From positions 1,841,001 through 1,905,000 of the forward strand of contig NC_052407.1 of the NCBI RefSeq assembly GCF_009389715.1: DNA of 64,000 bases. Reading direction: 5' to 3'. The notes below the pieces were generated by a model. The model saw only the letters and a list, made by a program, of their open reading frames with translations, searched no databases and had not been told where the DNA came from. This DNA comes from Phoenix dactylifera. Taxonomy: Eukaryota > Streptophyta > Magnoliopsida > Arecales > Arecaceae. Each line of letters begins with the position of its first letter. Positions within the stretch are counted from its first letter, which is position 1. Both the position numbers and the translations under genes were made by a program. Below are positions 22,701-36,100 of the stretch, in pieces.

Positions 22701-25449
22701 CTTTGATCTTCTGAAGTCAGATGAATTTTCTCTTTGGATGTTCCAAATCTGCCACTATGCAATGGAGAAGGGTTGTGTCAAGCAAAAGTAACGATCTTTT
22801 GCTCTCTCTTTCTCTCTTGCCTTCCAAACCTATGGTAGTTGAAAAGACTTCACAAACACTTTGGACCAAAGATGGCACATATTTATGGGCTCTTGCTACT
22901 GAGACCATTTAGTGACCCTGAAACATGTAGTTATTTTCATTTATGGATTTCTTGGTTGCAATGGGTTGGTGGATGATCTTGGTTTGGCTCTTTAACTCCA
23001 AATTTTGTTGACTCGTAATCCTTCTACCTCTTCTTTGCTCATGGTTAACATAATTCATGTCATTTCAAAAAAATGTGTCACATTTTTTTTAAATGTTTAC
23101 TATCTAGAAAAATATGAGATATTGGGTTATTATGTTGTCCAGAAATTGGAAATATATTAACACTGATTCTAAGCAGTCTTTGTAGATACGGCTTTATTTA
23201 TGATCTGCTTGATGCTGGTTGCAGGTGAATAACAACTTGTTTTCAGTTGGCAACACAAACAAAGAAATCAATGTAAGGTTTTTATTCTGTCTCCATGCCA
23301 TGTTTTATAGAATTTTATATTTCTCAAGATTGTGTTGGTAAGACAGAATGCTTTGTCCCACAAGGGGTCTAAAGCAAGAAAATTCTAGAGGTTTTCTCTC
23401 TTAGGAATTCCATATCAGTTTGTCATTTTCTTTTTCTTTCTTTTGACATAATTTGTTTTTTTTTTTTATTTTCTCTCTCTCCCCCCTTCTTACTATGTTT
23501 TAAATTATGCCTCAGGTTATCAATTTTAGCACCGGTCGGGTTATTAACAAACTTCTCTTTGAGAATGAAATAACAGCTATGGATAATGATCATACTGGTC
23601 AGCTTATTTTTGCTGGCGATGGACAGGTAGGGTCATATTAATTGAACCATGTCCATTAATTTAATGAAAGAATATATTGTATCCAGAATATTACAACTTG
23701 AGTGAACATCACAGGGATGCGTATACACTGTTAGCGTGAACTCCCATACAGGGTCCATATCCAGGTCCCATCGAAATAGGAGCAGCTGGAGCAAATCTCC
23801 AATCACAACTGTGCAGTATCGTACGTTTTCTCTTGTGGCACGAGGTCCTGTACTTCTTACATGTGTTCAAGATGGAAACATTTATTTCTTCAGGTTTTCT
23901 TTCATCTCTTGCATTGAAAATTCCATCAATCTGTATCTTAAGCTTTCGAGCTTTGTTTCAGTACTCATCTAGTTATGCTGTCTTGTGCAGTGTTGCCTTG
24001 GAGGTGAAAGGGTATTTGACTCTTCTGTGCGCTCTCAAATTAGCTCCCCGGGTGCACAGCATTCGCGCTTCTTTCTGCCCTCTACTTTCTCTTGAAAAAG
24101 GGGAATTTATTGGTACATATCACACTTAGAGGTTCCAATGGCCTGCGCTATTTGTGATACCTGAAGTAGTATTTTCATAATCACTGATTAAATATTTATT
24201 AGGTCCTAACATGCAAGATATTAGGAGATGGAGGAAGAGGTATTAAGAAGGAGATAAAACAATATCCTGGCAGATTGTCTTAGCAAAATAGGCTATTTGT
24301 ATGTCTATCTTTTATTTCATGGTTGGAATAATGAAGCTTCGTATTTACCTTATAAAGGTCCTCTTGGTTGGTTGCAAGATTTACCATATCAATTGTACTG
24401 ACGTACCGGTAGGCACCGGTACCGGCCAATAGTGCGAGCGCTCTTTCCCGCGTGCGGGCGCGCGGGGAAGCTGCGCTTGGGCTGATACGAACTGGCCCGG
24501 TTCTTACAGGTATCTGCTTGTACTGGTGCGAATCGGCAAGCCGCGCTTGGGCCGGTGCGAATTGGCCCGGTTCGCACTGGTACCGGTATAGTACGTGCGG
24601 AACCGGCGGCCGGTTCAGCAGACCTTGGTTGGTTGGAAGTTTGGAATAGAGCTTAAACCTTTGCTTTGCCAAAAAAATATCAGAAAAATGTTCCAATTGC
24701 AAAATTGATATTTGACCTCCATTTATCTTTCAAAAAAGATATCTGGCCTCCATTTTTGGATATGGTGGAACAATCACTTTCTGAAAAACCTAAGAACCAT
24801 ATTCACTTTAATTTTACAATTGCATCATATCTGAAGTGGTTGCATTCGCATCTTTGTCCACCTACATAAAGATAGTTGACTGGACAGTTAGAGCCCTTTG
24901 ATCGTAACTGACAATCAGGCTTCAGTCTTGATTATATTCCGGATTATCATCCTTTTTGCTGGGGGCATATGGTCCTGCTTGATATGAAACAACACTTCAA
25001 ACATGTGTCTACTTCGCATGCTCTTCCAGACTTACAGATATAATTTCTTTTTTTATTTCAGTTAAATGATCTTTTCTATGACAGTTGCACTTGCTTAATG
25101 ATATAAATATTATTAGTATCTCTTTTTGTTCATTTCAGTAAACTCAGATTACTGACTAACTGATTTGCTGAACATTTAAGTTTCTGGCAGCGAGGATTCA
25201 AATGTTTACTTCTATGACTTAACTCGGCCAAAGCACACGTGTGTAAATAAGCTGCAGGTCTGCCCACTTTCTAGATTTTGCTGCATGCATAAAACCTCAG
25301 ACTTCATGCCTGCGATGCTGATTTATTTGTTTCGGCAGGGGCATGGTTCTTCAGTTATAGGAGTTGCCTGGAATCATGGGGAGAACTTGTTGGCCTCTTC
25401 TGATTCAGATGGAACAGTGATTGTTTGGAAGCGAGCAAAGACAACTTGA
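16791..25449 (+). CDS. WD40-repeat protein, WDR13-like
   Basis: Twelve exons: 16791-16967, 17101-17210, 18055-18124, 18332-18476, 18591-18728, 20100-20239, 23225-23272, 23516-23626, 23715-23893, 23991-24112, 25181-25257, 25339-25449. Phases agree throughout and give 475 aa. Residues 1-150 are a non-WD N-terminal part ([44 protein letters not shown]). A beta-propeller follows with clear WD units: [65 protein letters not shown] and [16 protein letters not shown] at the C-terminus. WD40 propellers are protein-docking scaffolds; the partner and cellular role are unknown to me. The donor after exon 2 (GTTGGT) is weak, so that junction is the least certain. Three MITE copies sit in its introns. Confidence 0.9.
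19450..19637 (+). mobile_element. GTACCG-family hAT-like MITE, copy 1
   Basis: Starts CAAGGTTCGTAA and ends GGCGGACCTTG. It is flanked by near-identical 8-mers GGTGGAAG and GTTGGAAG (7 of 8), consistent with an old hAT-type target duplication. It lies in a WD40 gene intron (18729-20099). No coding capacity is seen. Confidence 0.75.
21397..21616 (+). mobile_element. GTACCG-family hAT-like MITE, copy 2
   Basis: Starts CAAGGTTCATAATCTCGAT and ends GGTATGGCAAACCTTG. It is flanked by CTTGCTAG and CTTGCTAA (7 of 8). The inner sequence repeats GTATGGCATG-type words and includes an internal duplication (TAGGATGGCATGCATCGG / CAGGATGGTATGCATCGG). It lies in the WD40 gene intron 20240-23224. Confidence 0.75.
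21617..23224 (+). other. Intron remainder, nothing recognised
   Basis: The rest of the 3-kb WD40-gene intron. Several 60-100 codon open frames occur on both strands, but none has a familiar motif and they overlap each other. No repeat ends or RNA genes are seen. Confidence 0.4.
24375..24627 (+). mobile_element. GTACCG-family hAT-like MITE, copy 3
   Basis: Starts CAAGATTTACCATATC and ends CAGCAGACCTTG, flanked by perfect 8-bp direct repeats GTTGGTTG (24367-24374 and 24628-24635). The GC-rich interior contains repeated units such as GGCCCGGTTC and CCGCGCTTGGGC. It lies in the WD40 intron 24113-25180. Confidence 0.85.
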
Positions 25450-25511
25450 CTCTTCTGTGCACTGCCCTGGAATCCTATCGACTCTTCTGTGCACTGCCCT
25501 GGAATCCTATT
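25448..25511 (+). repeat. 32-bp tandem duplication at the WD40 stop codon
   Basis: The 32-mer starting GACTCTTCTGTGCACTGCCC occurs twice head to tail with only its last base differing. The first copy overlaps the TGA stop, so the repeat forms the start of the 3' UTR. Confidence 0.95.
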
Positions 25512-27114
25512 GATCAACGCAGCCAAACATGACAATAGTCACAGGGACACATTGACAGCATCATGGCAATAGCATATCCTTTCTCTAATCTGCACAGATG
25601 TGGCCTGAAAAAATGACAGCTTCAGTTTTTCAAGTCGAGCCTTAATATGCCTATAGGCATCCAGAGTACGGAAAACTTATCTTGGTATTTGTTGTTGTGT
25701 AATTTTTTTTTGTTCTGTCCTCTTATTTTGTATTGCTATTGGGGCTTTTTCAGTCTTTGTATTGTATAGAATTCTTAGTATTGCATGCAGCGGGAAGAAT
25801 GGTTTAGACAAACTTCAACATTTTTACAACTTCATGCTGTGTGATCTAGTGCAAATCACCTGTATCGGCAGCAGCAAACATGAGAATGTCACCTGGATAT
25901 TGTTCTCTCTTTGGTACAGGCAAATTTTCGGTAAATAAAGGACAAATCGTTTTCCAATTTTTCTACTTACTATTTGATCTTATAAACACCAGAACACAAA
26001 AAGTTTGCTCTTTGTTATGAAAGTCACCCAGCTGGTTTATCGGACTCTTATGACTCCCTCTGAATTGGCATCATGAAATGTGCCACATAATGAAATAAAA
26101 TGAGTGGTGCAATACAGCTGATAAACTTTTTTTAGAGAGAGAGCTACTCACCATGACTACCCAGGTCTAAATTTAGGACGCACCATCCAAATTGCTGTCA
26201 TGCTACCATTAAGGTAATCTCCAAAAGCATTGCCCTTCCTGTTTTATTGTCTCTGGCATACCTTGGCTCGGTAGGATACATAAAGATCCATATTGAAGCA
26301 GTACATCTTTAGATATTGGTTCGGCAAACCTTACTCCTAGATATACACTTTAGTAGTTGGGGAAAATGTATCATGCTCCAAGACCAAGGTGGTAGTGTTA
26401 GCCACCCATATGGACTTGTCGTTTTTACATAATCACTGGATTCGATGCAAGAGTGTAGGATCCATTGCTATAAGAAATATGGTGCATATTATGTGTTGAG
26501 GCTTGCCATGCTACAAAATATCAACAAACTCTGCATGCATCTTCACATACCTGCATAACAATAATGATACGCCAACTTGCCTGAACCTCTCTGCAAACGA
26601 AAACCTTTTTGTTTGCCCTCATTTATCATACTTCCCGACAACAATTGCTCCATGTCGTTGCATGCATCTTAACATCTTGTACATCTCCATGCAAACAGTT
26701 TTTGGCATTAGTTTCTTTATAACAGAGAACATTTCAGTCCTTGACACGTTAACAATTTTCACTTGCATGTTAATTGTTTGGTCTCATAAAACTGTCAATT
26801 GAAGTTCAATTAACATAAATACCATATAATACAACAGAGTACATGACAACCAGCAGGAAACAAGTATAAAACCCACAAACACCACCCTTTTTGGAAGCAT
26901 TAAATCTTATTGATACTCCTAACCCCTGATCAGTAATCTCTGCTATTATGTTTTAGAGTATTCCAAGCCTTTGTACAAGGTCCTGACCCCCTATGGTAAA
27001 ATGCAGCCATCAGTCAACAAGTTGCTTAATATATACTCCCTTTCTTTAATAAAAATGTACACAGGACTTTGCTCAAAGAAATATGTACACATGACAGCAG
27101 GAGCTGATGGCTAC
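25512..27114. other. Convergent intergenic region between the WD40 gene and OBGM
   Basis: The two genes point toward each other here. AATAAA occurs at about 25935 on the plus strand. Around 26270-26335 there is a short GGCATACCTTGGCTCGGTA ... GGTTCGGCAAACCTTA stretch that resembles degraded ends of the GTACCG MITE family. No coding region is recognised. Confidence 0.5.
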
Positions 27115-30100
27115 TTACAATGCAGGCAGTTTGGGTAACTTTTGCTCGTAGGTATATGCAATTAAGCGATGATTTTCTTGCACTTTTTTTGTTTCTAGTG
27201 CCTTTTCTAAATCTTGGCATTTCTTTAGAGCTGCCCTTATCTCCCTCAGCATTTCATCAATGCCAACGAGTTTTCTGCAACAAGCAACAAAATAACAACA
27301 TTATGACATAATAGCCACAATGGGTAGAACCAGCCGGAAAAGAAAGAATTATGGCATTACAACTGCGAAGCTTTAAACCAAGATTTGTCGTCCCGTACTA
27401 AACCGGATAGTACAGGACGTACTGCACCGTACCAATTCGGTATCGGTACACGATACAGGAAAGGTACTGACATTCGGTATTGTCAAACCATTCCCGTACT
27501 GTACCAACATAGTGATATGGTGGCACTAGTATGGGCCCGGTACCAAGACGGCGTACCTTGCTTTAAACCATAGAGACAAAGGTATGTTGTGTCTGCAAAA
27601 ACTGCAGATATCAAATAACATCCTATATGTATAAAAACAAATAGCTTTCCATTAAGAAACCATAAGACTAAATAGATTTGTAGCCAACATCAATTCTAGC
27701 AAATCTTTATGGGAGGCATACCACAAATAAAGTCAAATATTTTGTTCATTTATATAATGTGAAAGCCATGAATGATTGAATCCAGTGACACATGGCATGC
27801 AACATTATCTAGAATAAAAAAAATGGAAAACAGGAGACGAGACTAGCATTGCACATCCTCGCATTTTCCCCATGTCTATGCTACTCAAATATGAAAGAAA
27901 TACAGCCAACTTAGTCAAGTTGTCAATTGAAACAAGATTTTGCCTATTAAAAGATTTATTGAATTACACAAATAAACAAAAGATATTTCAAATGAGATGG
28001 GGAATCGCACCATCATATCTCCTCTCACATGCAGTATGCATGGTCAACTCTAGTATAACTATTGAGAAACAGGTAACGAAGCCAAGGCTAGATGGTAGTA
28101 GGAGCTAAAAGCCCTTCCAAACATTATAATCACACACCAGAAAAAGAGAAGCAAAACTGCCCTGACAACTTAGCCAAGAAATTTTATAGGATCCAGCCCA
28201 CTTCCAGATAAGGTCACTGAAAGATAGGTTCATGTGCCTTTCCTCATTTTATTCCACATCATAACCATGATCTAAGTTTTAATAATCATTCAAGAGACAA
28301 TGTCCGATTCCATTATATTAACAGCAAAAAAAACAGATAAAGAATTCAGCTTTACCATGTTATGGATTCAGGAGGCCAGTATTTGCAGTAAATATAACCA
28401 ACTTAAGTTTGATTTTCTTTAGTAGCACATGTCTAGTGACTGAACAATAGACATCTTCCATTACCGACATTCCTGATTAGCATGATTAAATCTACAAAAG
28501 ATGAAACATGTTGCAGAAAAAATCTATAGCAAAACAATAAGCACAGTAGTTTTATTAGAACTATGAAAGAATGCAAATTCATCATGTCAACCTATGATTT
28601 CACCTAATACAGATTCTAAAACTTGGCAGGTTAAAAATGCTATACTCTCGGACATAATCTTGAGAACACAGACATGCAGATACCCTTGTTAAATGCATAG
28701 AAACACACACAACGTGCAATTGTGCAGTGCCTGATGCCTCATGTATAATAACTAGGCATCATTCTTGAGCCCTTGTTATTTTCAATTCCATGTGCTGCAA
28801 AAAGAGCATTTCTCAGAGATCTGTAATAGGTTCCGCACTCTTGGTCTAGTTTATTTTGAATTTGTTTTGTGCCCTGTGAACAGCTGTCCTCAGGTGTGCT
28901 ACATCCTTGGTCCAGGTTGCTTTTAGTTCTCAACCACTGCAATTTGATGATGCAAGGCAAGCACACATTAAAATCAAATTCTTAGTGAAACACCTCATAT
29001 AGAAACTCCCAACACCTCATTCTAGGTTCAGATCTAAGATGAGATTTCTTTCAGGCAACGATAACAGGTTCACAGGTAGGATTAGTTCATATCAGAACAG
29101 CATCATCAATCTGCTGTTAGCTGCTGAGAAAAATTGTTGATCTTGGTCCTTTTGACCCAATGTTGTTACAATCGATTGCTTGGGCATCTGCATAATAGTC
29201 TTTAAAGTTGTGGCCTGTGGGAGCCTGCCTTTAAGGAATTCTACTATACATACGTTGCTGGCAAGAAGGATTGAGATTTGGTGCAAGCCAACAATTCTAT
29301 CTAGACAATATGTGAAGGCACTATAAATATAGGATAATTAAGCCAATGGGATAATGATAGATCATCTTTCCGTGGATGTAATGTCATTAATACTCTCTAT
29401 ATTTCTTTAATTTCTACTATAAATTGACAATTTACACAAGCGAGCTTCCAAAAGTTGAACAATCCCCATTAAGCTATTCTTCTAGGGTAATAGAGGTGTC
29501 TGGTGGTGTATCCCGCTATTAAACATCGATAACAATAAGAAATGTCCAAAAAGGTTGAATATTCTATTATAAACTATAGTTCCACTTTCTTATGCCGAGC
29601 TGAAGTTTTCTCTTATTATAAAAAAAAAAAGAATCTGGAGAAGTAGTGACTAAAAGTTCATTAGGAAAGTATGACAAAAGAAATTGTGTTTAATGGTGAT
29701 ATTTATGGATCCAATTAATCATTAATGAAAGAATCATACTTCCGAAATGTAACAAGCATTTTAGTCTTATTATTTTGGATGTCAATGTAACTAGGCCTAG
29801 CATAAAAGAAAGGGAAATAAAGTAAGAGAAGGAAGTAATTATACTTAAAGGAAATGCAGAATAAAGATTATACTGGGACAGGATCTTACAAAACACTAGC
29901 AGCCACAACTGCAAGAGGTCTTGGATAATCCTCTATCCCCTTTTCCTTTGACTGTTCATTACTAGCTCCTGAGGAAAGTATGGGCACACCTTTACTTTCA
30001 GCAGATAATTCCTGCCTCATTTCTAAGTTAGGTGCCTCTCTACATCCAATCTTGGAGACTTCTTGTACCAATGATGGCAGCCTATCCCGAGCCTGTTATA

Positions 30101-33100
30101 AAAGTGATGGATGTATTATTTTAGACTGAAAATATTTTCATGAGACACATGGTCGAGTCTTACTTAAATCTTGTTGAGCAAAATACAAAGGATCATTAAC
30201 CAAGGAGAAGGTAAAAACATGGATATAGCTTTGTATAAGAGCATGAATTTTATTGGAGAATGGAACTAGAATGCACCTCTGGAAGGTCAATCTTGTTTAA
30301 CACTACTATATATGGTCGTTGAAGATAATCTGGGTTGTACATTCGTAATTCCTGCAAGAAGGTCCACCTATTGTCAAAGCTACTCCTGGCAAAAGTAGTG
30401 TTTTTTGATTATCATAAGCATGCAATAAAGAAACATTAGCCACCGTGAAAGGATGAAGATACAGAGTCCAAATGTTCATGGCTTAGTTCATCCTTGATGC
30501 AAGCATCATCATAGGCCAAGTGGATTTTAAAATGGTAGTATTATCATCTGAAAGAGTAGAGCTTATAAACATCTAGTTAGATCTTATCTGTGTAGCATAA
30601 AGCATTTGGAAGTCCAAGATAATGCAAAATCAGTTTTTTTATCTTGAGAAAACCAACAAAATTTAGGCAAATGCAAAACATATTAAAATATATGTACTAT
30701 GAGAACTATAGCCTTAGTCCATAAGCACTCTCGCAGAAAGGACTTGAATTGGCCCTTGGCGAGGGTGCTTGAGTCACCTATCCACAAATACAAATTATAA
30801 TAATGAAAAAAATCGCTAATAGTGGCTTCAAAGACTCCATCTTCACCACTCTCGATTCAAGCCTTGCTAGATCTTTAAGGAAGAGGAGAGAGAGAAGAGA
30901 GGAGGGGGTGGGGAGTAGGGGAGAGAAAGAGAGAGAAGTAACAGTCAAAAGTGAATATATTCATCGAGTTATTTAAAATAGTAAAAATCTTCGATAAGAT
31001 AAGGGGTCACAACAATCCATACTTCCTCTAATACGAGGTCAGCTATGCCGAAACCGGAGCCTAGACTGGTTGCCTGGCGTCACAGGTCGGTATGCTCTCG
31101 TATCGTTCTGTCAGGCTCGTACCGACACAGTAGAGGAGGCAGGAAAAAGGAAGAATAGGAGAGAGAAAAAGAGAGAAGGGGGAGAGAGGGAGGGAGAGAG
31201 GAGGGTGGCGGAGGCCGACGGAGTCGCACGGAAGAGGAGGCGGAGCCCCTCCTCCACGGCTCACTAGCCTCTGCAACCCTCTCTTCCTTCCCCCTCTCCC
31301 TCCCTCCCCTGCTTGCACTTTCTCTCTCTTCTCCTCTCTTTCCTTCTTCTCCCCCTCCATCGGATAATTTTTGTTTTGGTTGTCGGAACCATCCCGGTAA
31401 GTCGCCGATACGGCTCGGTACTCTCCAAACCACTCGATTCGGGACGGTTCCGCCGACCTTGCCTTGACATGTCATTTGCATTATTTTAGGTTGCTTAAAA
31501 AAAACTTTGAGCAATTCTTTACCTAAAAAGAATTGCATTTTAAATTTAAGTGGAAGCTTCGTCAGATCCTGTCTAAAAACTTCTAGCCATATTTTCTAAG
31601 GTCCTCATTCTAGATTGCTTATATACATGTCCTAAGCCTCTCTTGTTACTGGAGTATCTTACATCACACTTGATCATATCACACAATCTGCTGCCTATCT
31701 ACTCATCTTCTATATGATAATATCTGAGCCATCATTAATAAATTTATGTCTAGATTTATCCTTGTTTCTCCAAGCTATCAAATTGACACCTCAACACAAC
31801 AACATATAGTTTATAAAACTTCAGGGCATGATAGCCCTTATCATAATATAGCATAAAAGTCAGGTACAATTTTATAACAAGCAAAATGGGTTAATATGTT
31901 TTAGACACAATTGGAAATTGATGCAGTTTTTGTATTAAACTAGACATCGTATAATCATATTTTTACTAGAAGATACCATATCCAAGTTAAGGTTGGCAAA
32001 CATGATACTCCTACTCCAACATTCAAGGATGCCAGAAAGTTTCAAGGTACTTAGGATCCATAATTCTATAGCACTTACACGAACAGTACAAAGCAGGGAC
32101 TATACAACTACAATCTTAAAAAATATAATCAACTCAAGTGGTGTCTGTGCAATTGTTTGTTGCTTACCATCTCCACTTGTGGGATACTGCTAAATAAACA
32201 TAGCTTTATCTTTTTTTTTGTTGGTACCATTTGCCTTTCTTTTTTTTTGAGGATTTAAATATCACCTATTCATTAACAAAAGGTATAAGAGAAGCCTCCT
32301 TCTAGATGGTAGGGACATAAAAGGGCATCCTAATGCACAAGGCTCCTACCACTGTGGGCTTTGGGGAGGGTCGTACTCGTATGTATGTTATCTCTATATG
32401 TGGAGAGGCTTCGTATTTCGAACCTGTGACACTAGATCATAATGGAGCAACCTTACCATTGCGCCTGAGAAGTATGCAGCCTTACCTCCACATACAAAGA
32501 GGTTGTTTCTATGTTTCAAAAAAAGAGGTAGCTTAGAGCACGAGGCTCCCACCATTGTGGAGTCCAGGATCCAAAATGATAGGGATATCATGAGCCCAAA
32601 TTCAAAAAAGGGATAGGTTGATAAACATAGTGTTTGACAAGCTAATAGATGCACCCTGTTTTTGAGCTGCACTTCTTCTAAATCTCTTTTAAAGACTATC
32701 TATCCTCTGTAGAAAGATATGCACAAAGAGTATCTAAAATATTACTATCAAAAATAAAATTTTATCATTCATGTTAATTCAAAGCATCTAACACATGCAT
32801 GTGCTTAATTTCAGACACTGGAGTTGGCAAAAGACAATATTGGCAATGTCAATATGGAGAATCTCAATTCTACCATAATCAGATATTCAGATCTATCTAA
32901 AGGATAAATATTTTCATGTGGATCATCATTGGAGTATTCCAAAACTTTTTTCTAAGCTGTCTGAAAGAACTATAAATAAACTTTCAATTTAAGCACATAG
33001 TCATTGTCCACAGCTCTTTTAGAATAAATAATCTATCACATGCAATCTAGTTGAAAAATTGATGAGAGAAGTTTGAAGCCTATTAGGCTCCCAAAAAATT

Positions 33101-36100
33101 TTCATAGCAATGGAAGTTTTGAAATCCTTTGCAGACTCTAGCTACCAGTTTCATGCTTATGTTGTGGTCTTTTGCGTGTTCTGGATTCATCTGTTGGTCA
33201 ATTTTGTTTTTGGATCCTTTGCTAAGTTCAGTTTTCTTGTTCGCATGGCATGGTAGAAACAGAAAGTACTTTTGGTGACTTGAAACATTATTATTTTATT
33301 GATGCAAGAGTTGGAAACATGTCTTTGAAATAGATTAGCATTATAAATATAATAATGTATGTGAAAAATCAAGATCGACTTTTGAGAGTAGATATGTGGT
33401 AGCAGTTAATATGATCGACTTTTCTCCATGAATTGGTGATGACTGAGATAATTTTATCATGGGTTGGTGCACTGACCCAAAACATAACATCATAATTGCA
33501 ACAAAATTTGTTCAGAAATTGACTGGACTCTGGCAATAAAAGGTACAGTCAGCTAAGGAAGACGAGACTACTTCAGTGTCATGCACTTTCAATCAAATGT
33601 TATATAATAGGACTTACCAATTCATCATCATCACTTCAAACATGACAAGAAAAAGACTAATAATGGTATTTTCAATACTATATCAAGGATTCTGTAACAT
33701 GCATATAAATTCTTGATACAACTTCACTTTAATTTGAGCTTTTGAGAAGCATTTTTTGCAGGGTAACTTCAAACATAGTCAAATGGCAGGATATTTCCAG
33801 TTACTTGATGGCAATTTTCCCTATCGCTATTAGCTTTTACTATCTGAAGGCCACTAAGACAATGGGCACATCTGTTTCAAGAAAAGGAATTAACAGCTTC
33901 AATATCCCAACTGTATTAACATGACCATGTTTTCAACTGCCCATATTGATCAGTACTGGCACAAGCGCGAGCCATAGCAACCTACTTGGTATCATGCAGT
34001 GCTGGTTCAAAATGGGATGGTCACAGAGCTCTTAAGCCCCCTTTTGGGTGGGGATGGGGGGGGGGGGGGCAGGTTATGGCAAGGAACGCGTCCATCCAGC
34101 ATGGCACAATGCAACATGTGCAGTGTTGGCCACTGGCTAGCACCCTGCAAGCTGAGTATCATTCAGCTAATTGACCATATTTTACTTCATATGATCAAAG
34201 AATTCCATAAGTACCTTTAATTCTACCAAAACTATCTCTGATATCTGAGGTACTGCTTAGCCTTTATAGCTATGTCTGCTCATAAAACATCAGTTCAATA
34301 GCTAGAACCACATTCAACCATTTCCACACTAAAGTCATCTACTACAGTAAGCTATTGAAGAGGTTCCAGTTAAAAAAAAAAAGAGCAAAAACAAAATGAA
34401 GATAGAAACTAATAAATTGCTACATAAGGAGCAAAAAGATAGGTTACCTCCCTGACAGTTCTATAATCATTTATTGGGTTCTCTGCAGCAGCATCAACAA
34501 CATGAACAAGAAGCCGAGTTCGCCTTAGGTGTCTTAAGAAATTCCGACCAAGCCCCTGTAATAAAATATATTTTTTTGTGAATAAAGCATCTGATGCTGT
34601 CAATAAAGGAAAATATGACAAGATACGATGAACACAGAAGTACCTTGCCTAAATGAGCACCTTCAATCAGACCAGGCAAATCAGCTAATGTTGCTCCAGA
34701 GGAATACTTAAGTGCTTCTAAAGTAGGGTCTCCATCAAGGCGACCAAGGTTTGGCATTAAAGTTGTGAAAGGGTAGTCAGCAATATCTGGTTTTGCAAGC
34801 GTGATAGCTGCCAAAAGAGTTGACTTTCCAGCATTTGGGAGTCCCTGAAGGGAGCAAATAAGATACCCTTCAGCCAAATGTTCCTTTATTTAGTACAAAT
34901 AAGCTATACATGAGCAAGCACTTCACTAAACTCAATGCAACAAGGATTGAGTTGATAAGGTAGCTCTCTAGAACCTATATATCAATTACAGAGTTCCTAT
35001 TGCCAAATGAAATGCTGATATGCTCTCTTTTTTTAATATAGTAAGCACTATTTGTTCTGATGTCTCTTGGGCCTTGGCAATGTAATGGTTGTTTGTTTAT
35101 ATTAATTCAAACCTCGTGCATTTTGATCATGTTTTATAAGGACTTATGACAATAATATGAGCATTGGGCTTACTGAATAACGTAAAGCACAGGTTGGCAT
35201 GGCTCACCTTCTTTGCACCCCTTCATAAAAGCATCCTTATGTAAAATAAAAACTGGTGAAGTATTAATAGAGCAAATCAAAGTGGCTTCAGCAATGGTGA
35301 TGGATGAGTAAGGGTAGACTTACCTGATTCAAGAATCCAGGAGGGTTTAGATAATCTCAGTAGGTCTAGATATACCACAAATGGCAAACATAACCAAAGT
35401 GTAGAATTAGTAGTTACTTAGGAAAATATGAGCATTGTTACTGCAGCAAAGGGACAGACATATGATTATACTCATGTTCTCAATTTAGTTGGTGTTTCCA
35501 TCGCTAGTGGCAAATCACTAAAATATCTGTGATAGTCAAAGTCAATGTTGGCCCCTTGGATGTTTTACATGAATATTTGGGTTCATGATTGATCATATTA
35601 AGCTCCAAGAGAGCACTATACAAAATTAAATCATGCTAAAAATATCTCTAGCAAGAATAGTATGCTCAAACCAATCAAAAGGCTTTGGAATCTCATGATC
35701 AGCCTAGGAAGGGATGCAAAGAACCAACATTAGGATCACTCTAGTAAATGAGCTTGTATAATAGAAACAGTTCCAGTAGAAACCCTGATCATATTAATAG
35801 TTGCAGTAATTCATCTTTGTTGACAAGCTTCCACCTACAAAGCTTGGAGCAACACCGAAATATACATGAGCATGATAAAAGTAATAGAAGAAACTAAAGC
35901 ACTAAGGAAGCAAGAATGATGCTCAACCTCACTACTGCAAGAATTGGGAGCTAAGGACACAGTAAGGCATGCATACACCTTACAGCAAAATGACTGACAG
36001 GGTCTAGACAATGCAACGAAGCATTGAGCACTTAGCAGGCCAATAAGTTCCAAGTGAAATAGCAAAACATACAAAAAATGAATAGAGTATCAAATCTCTT

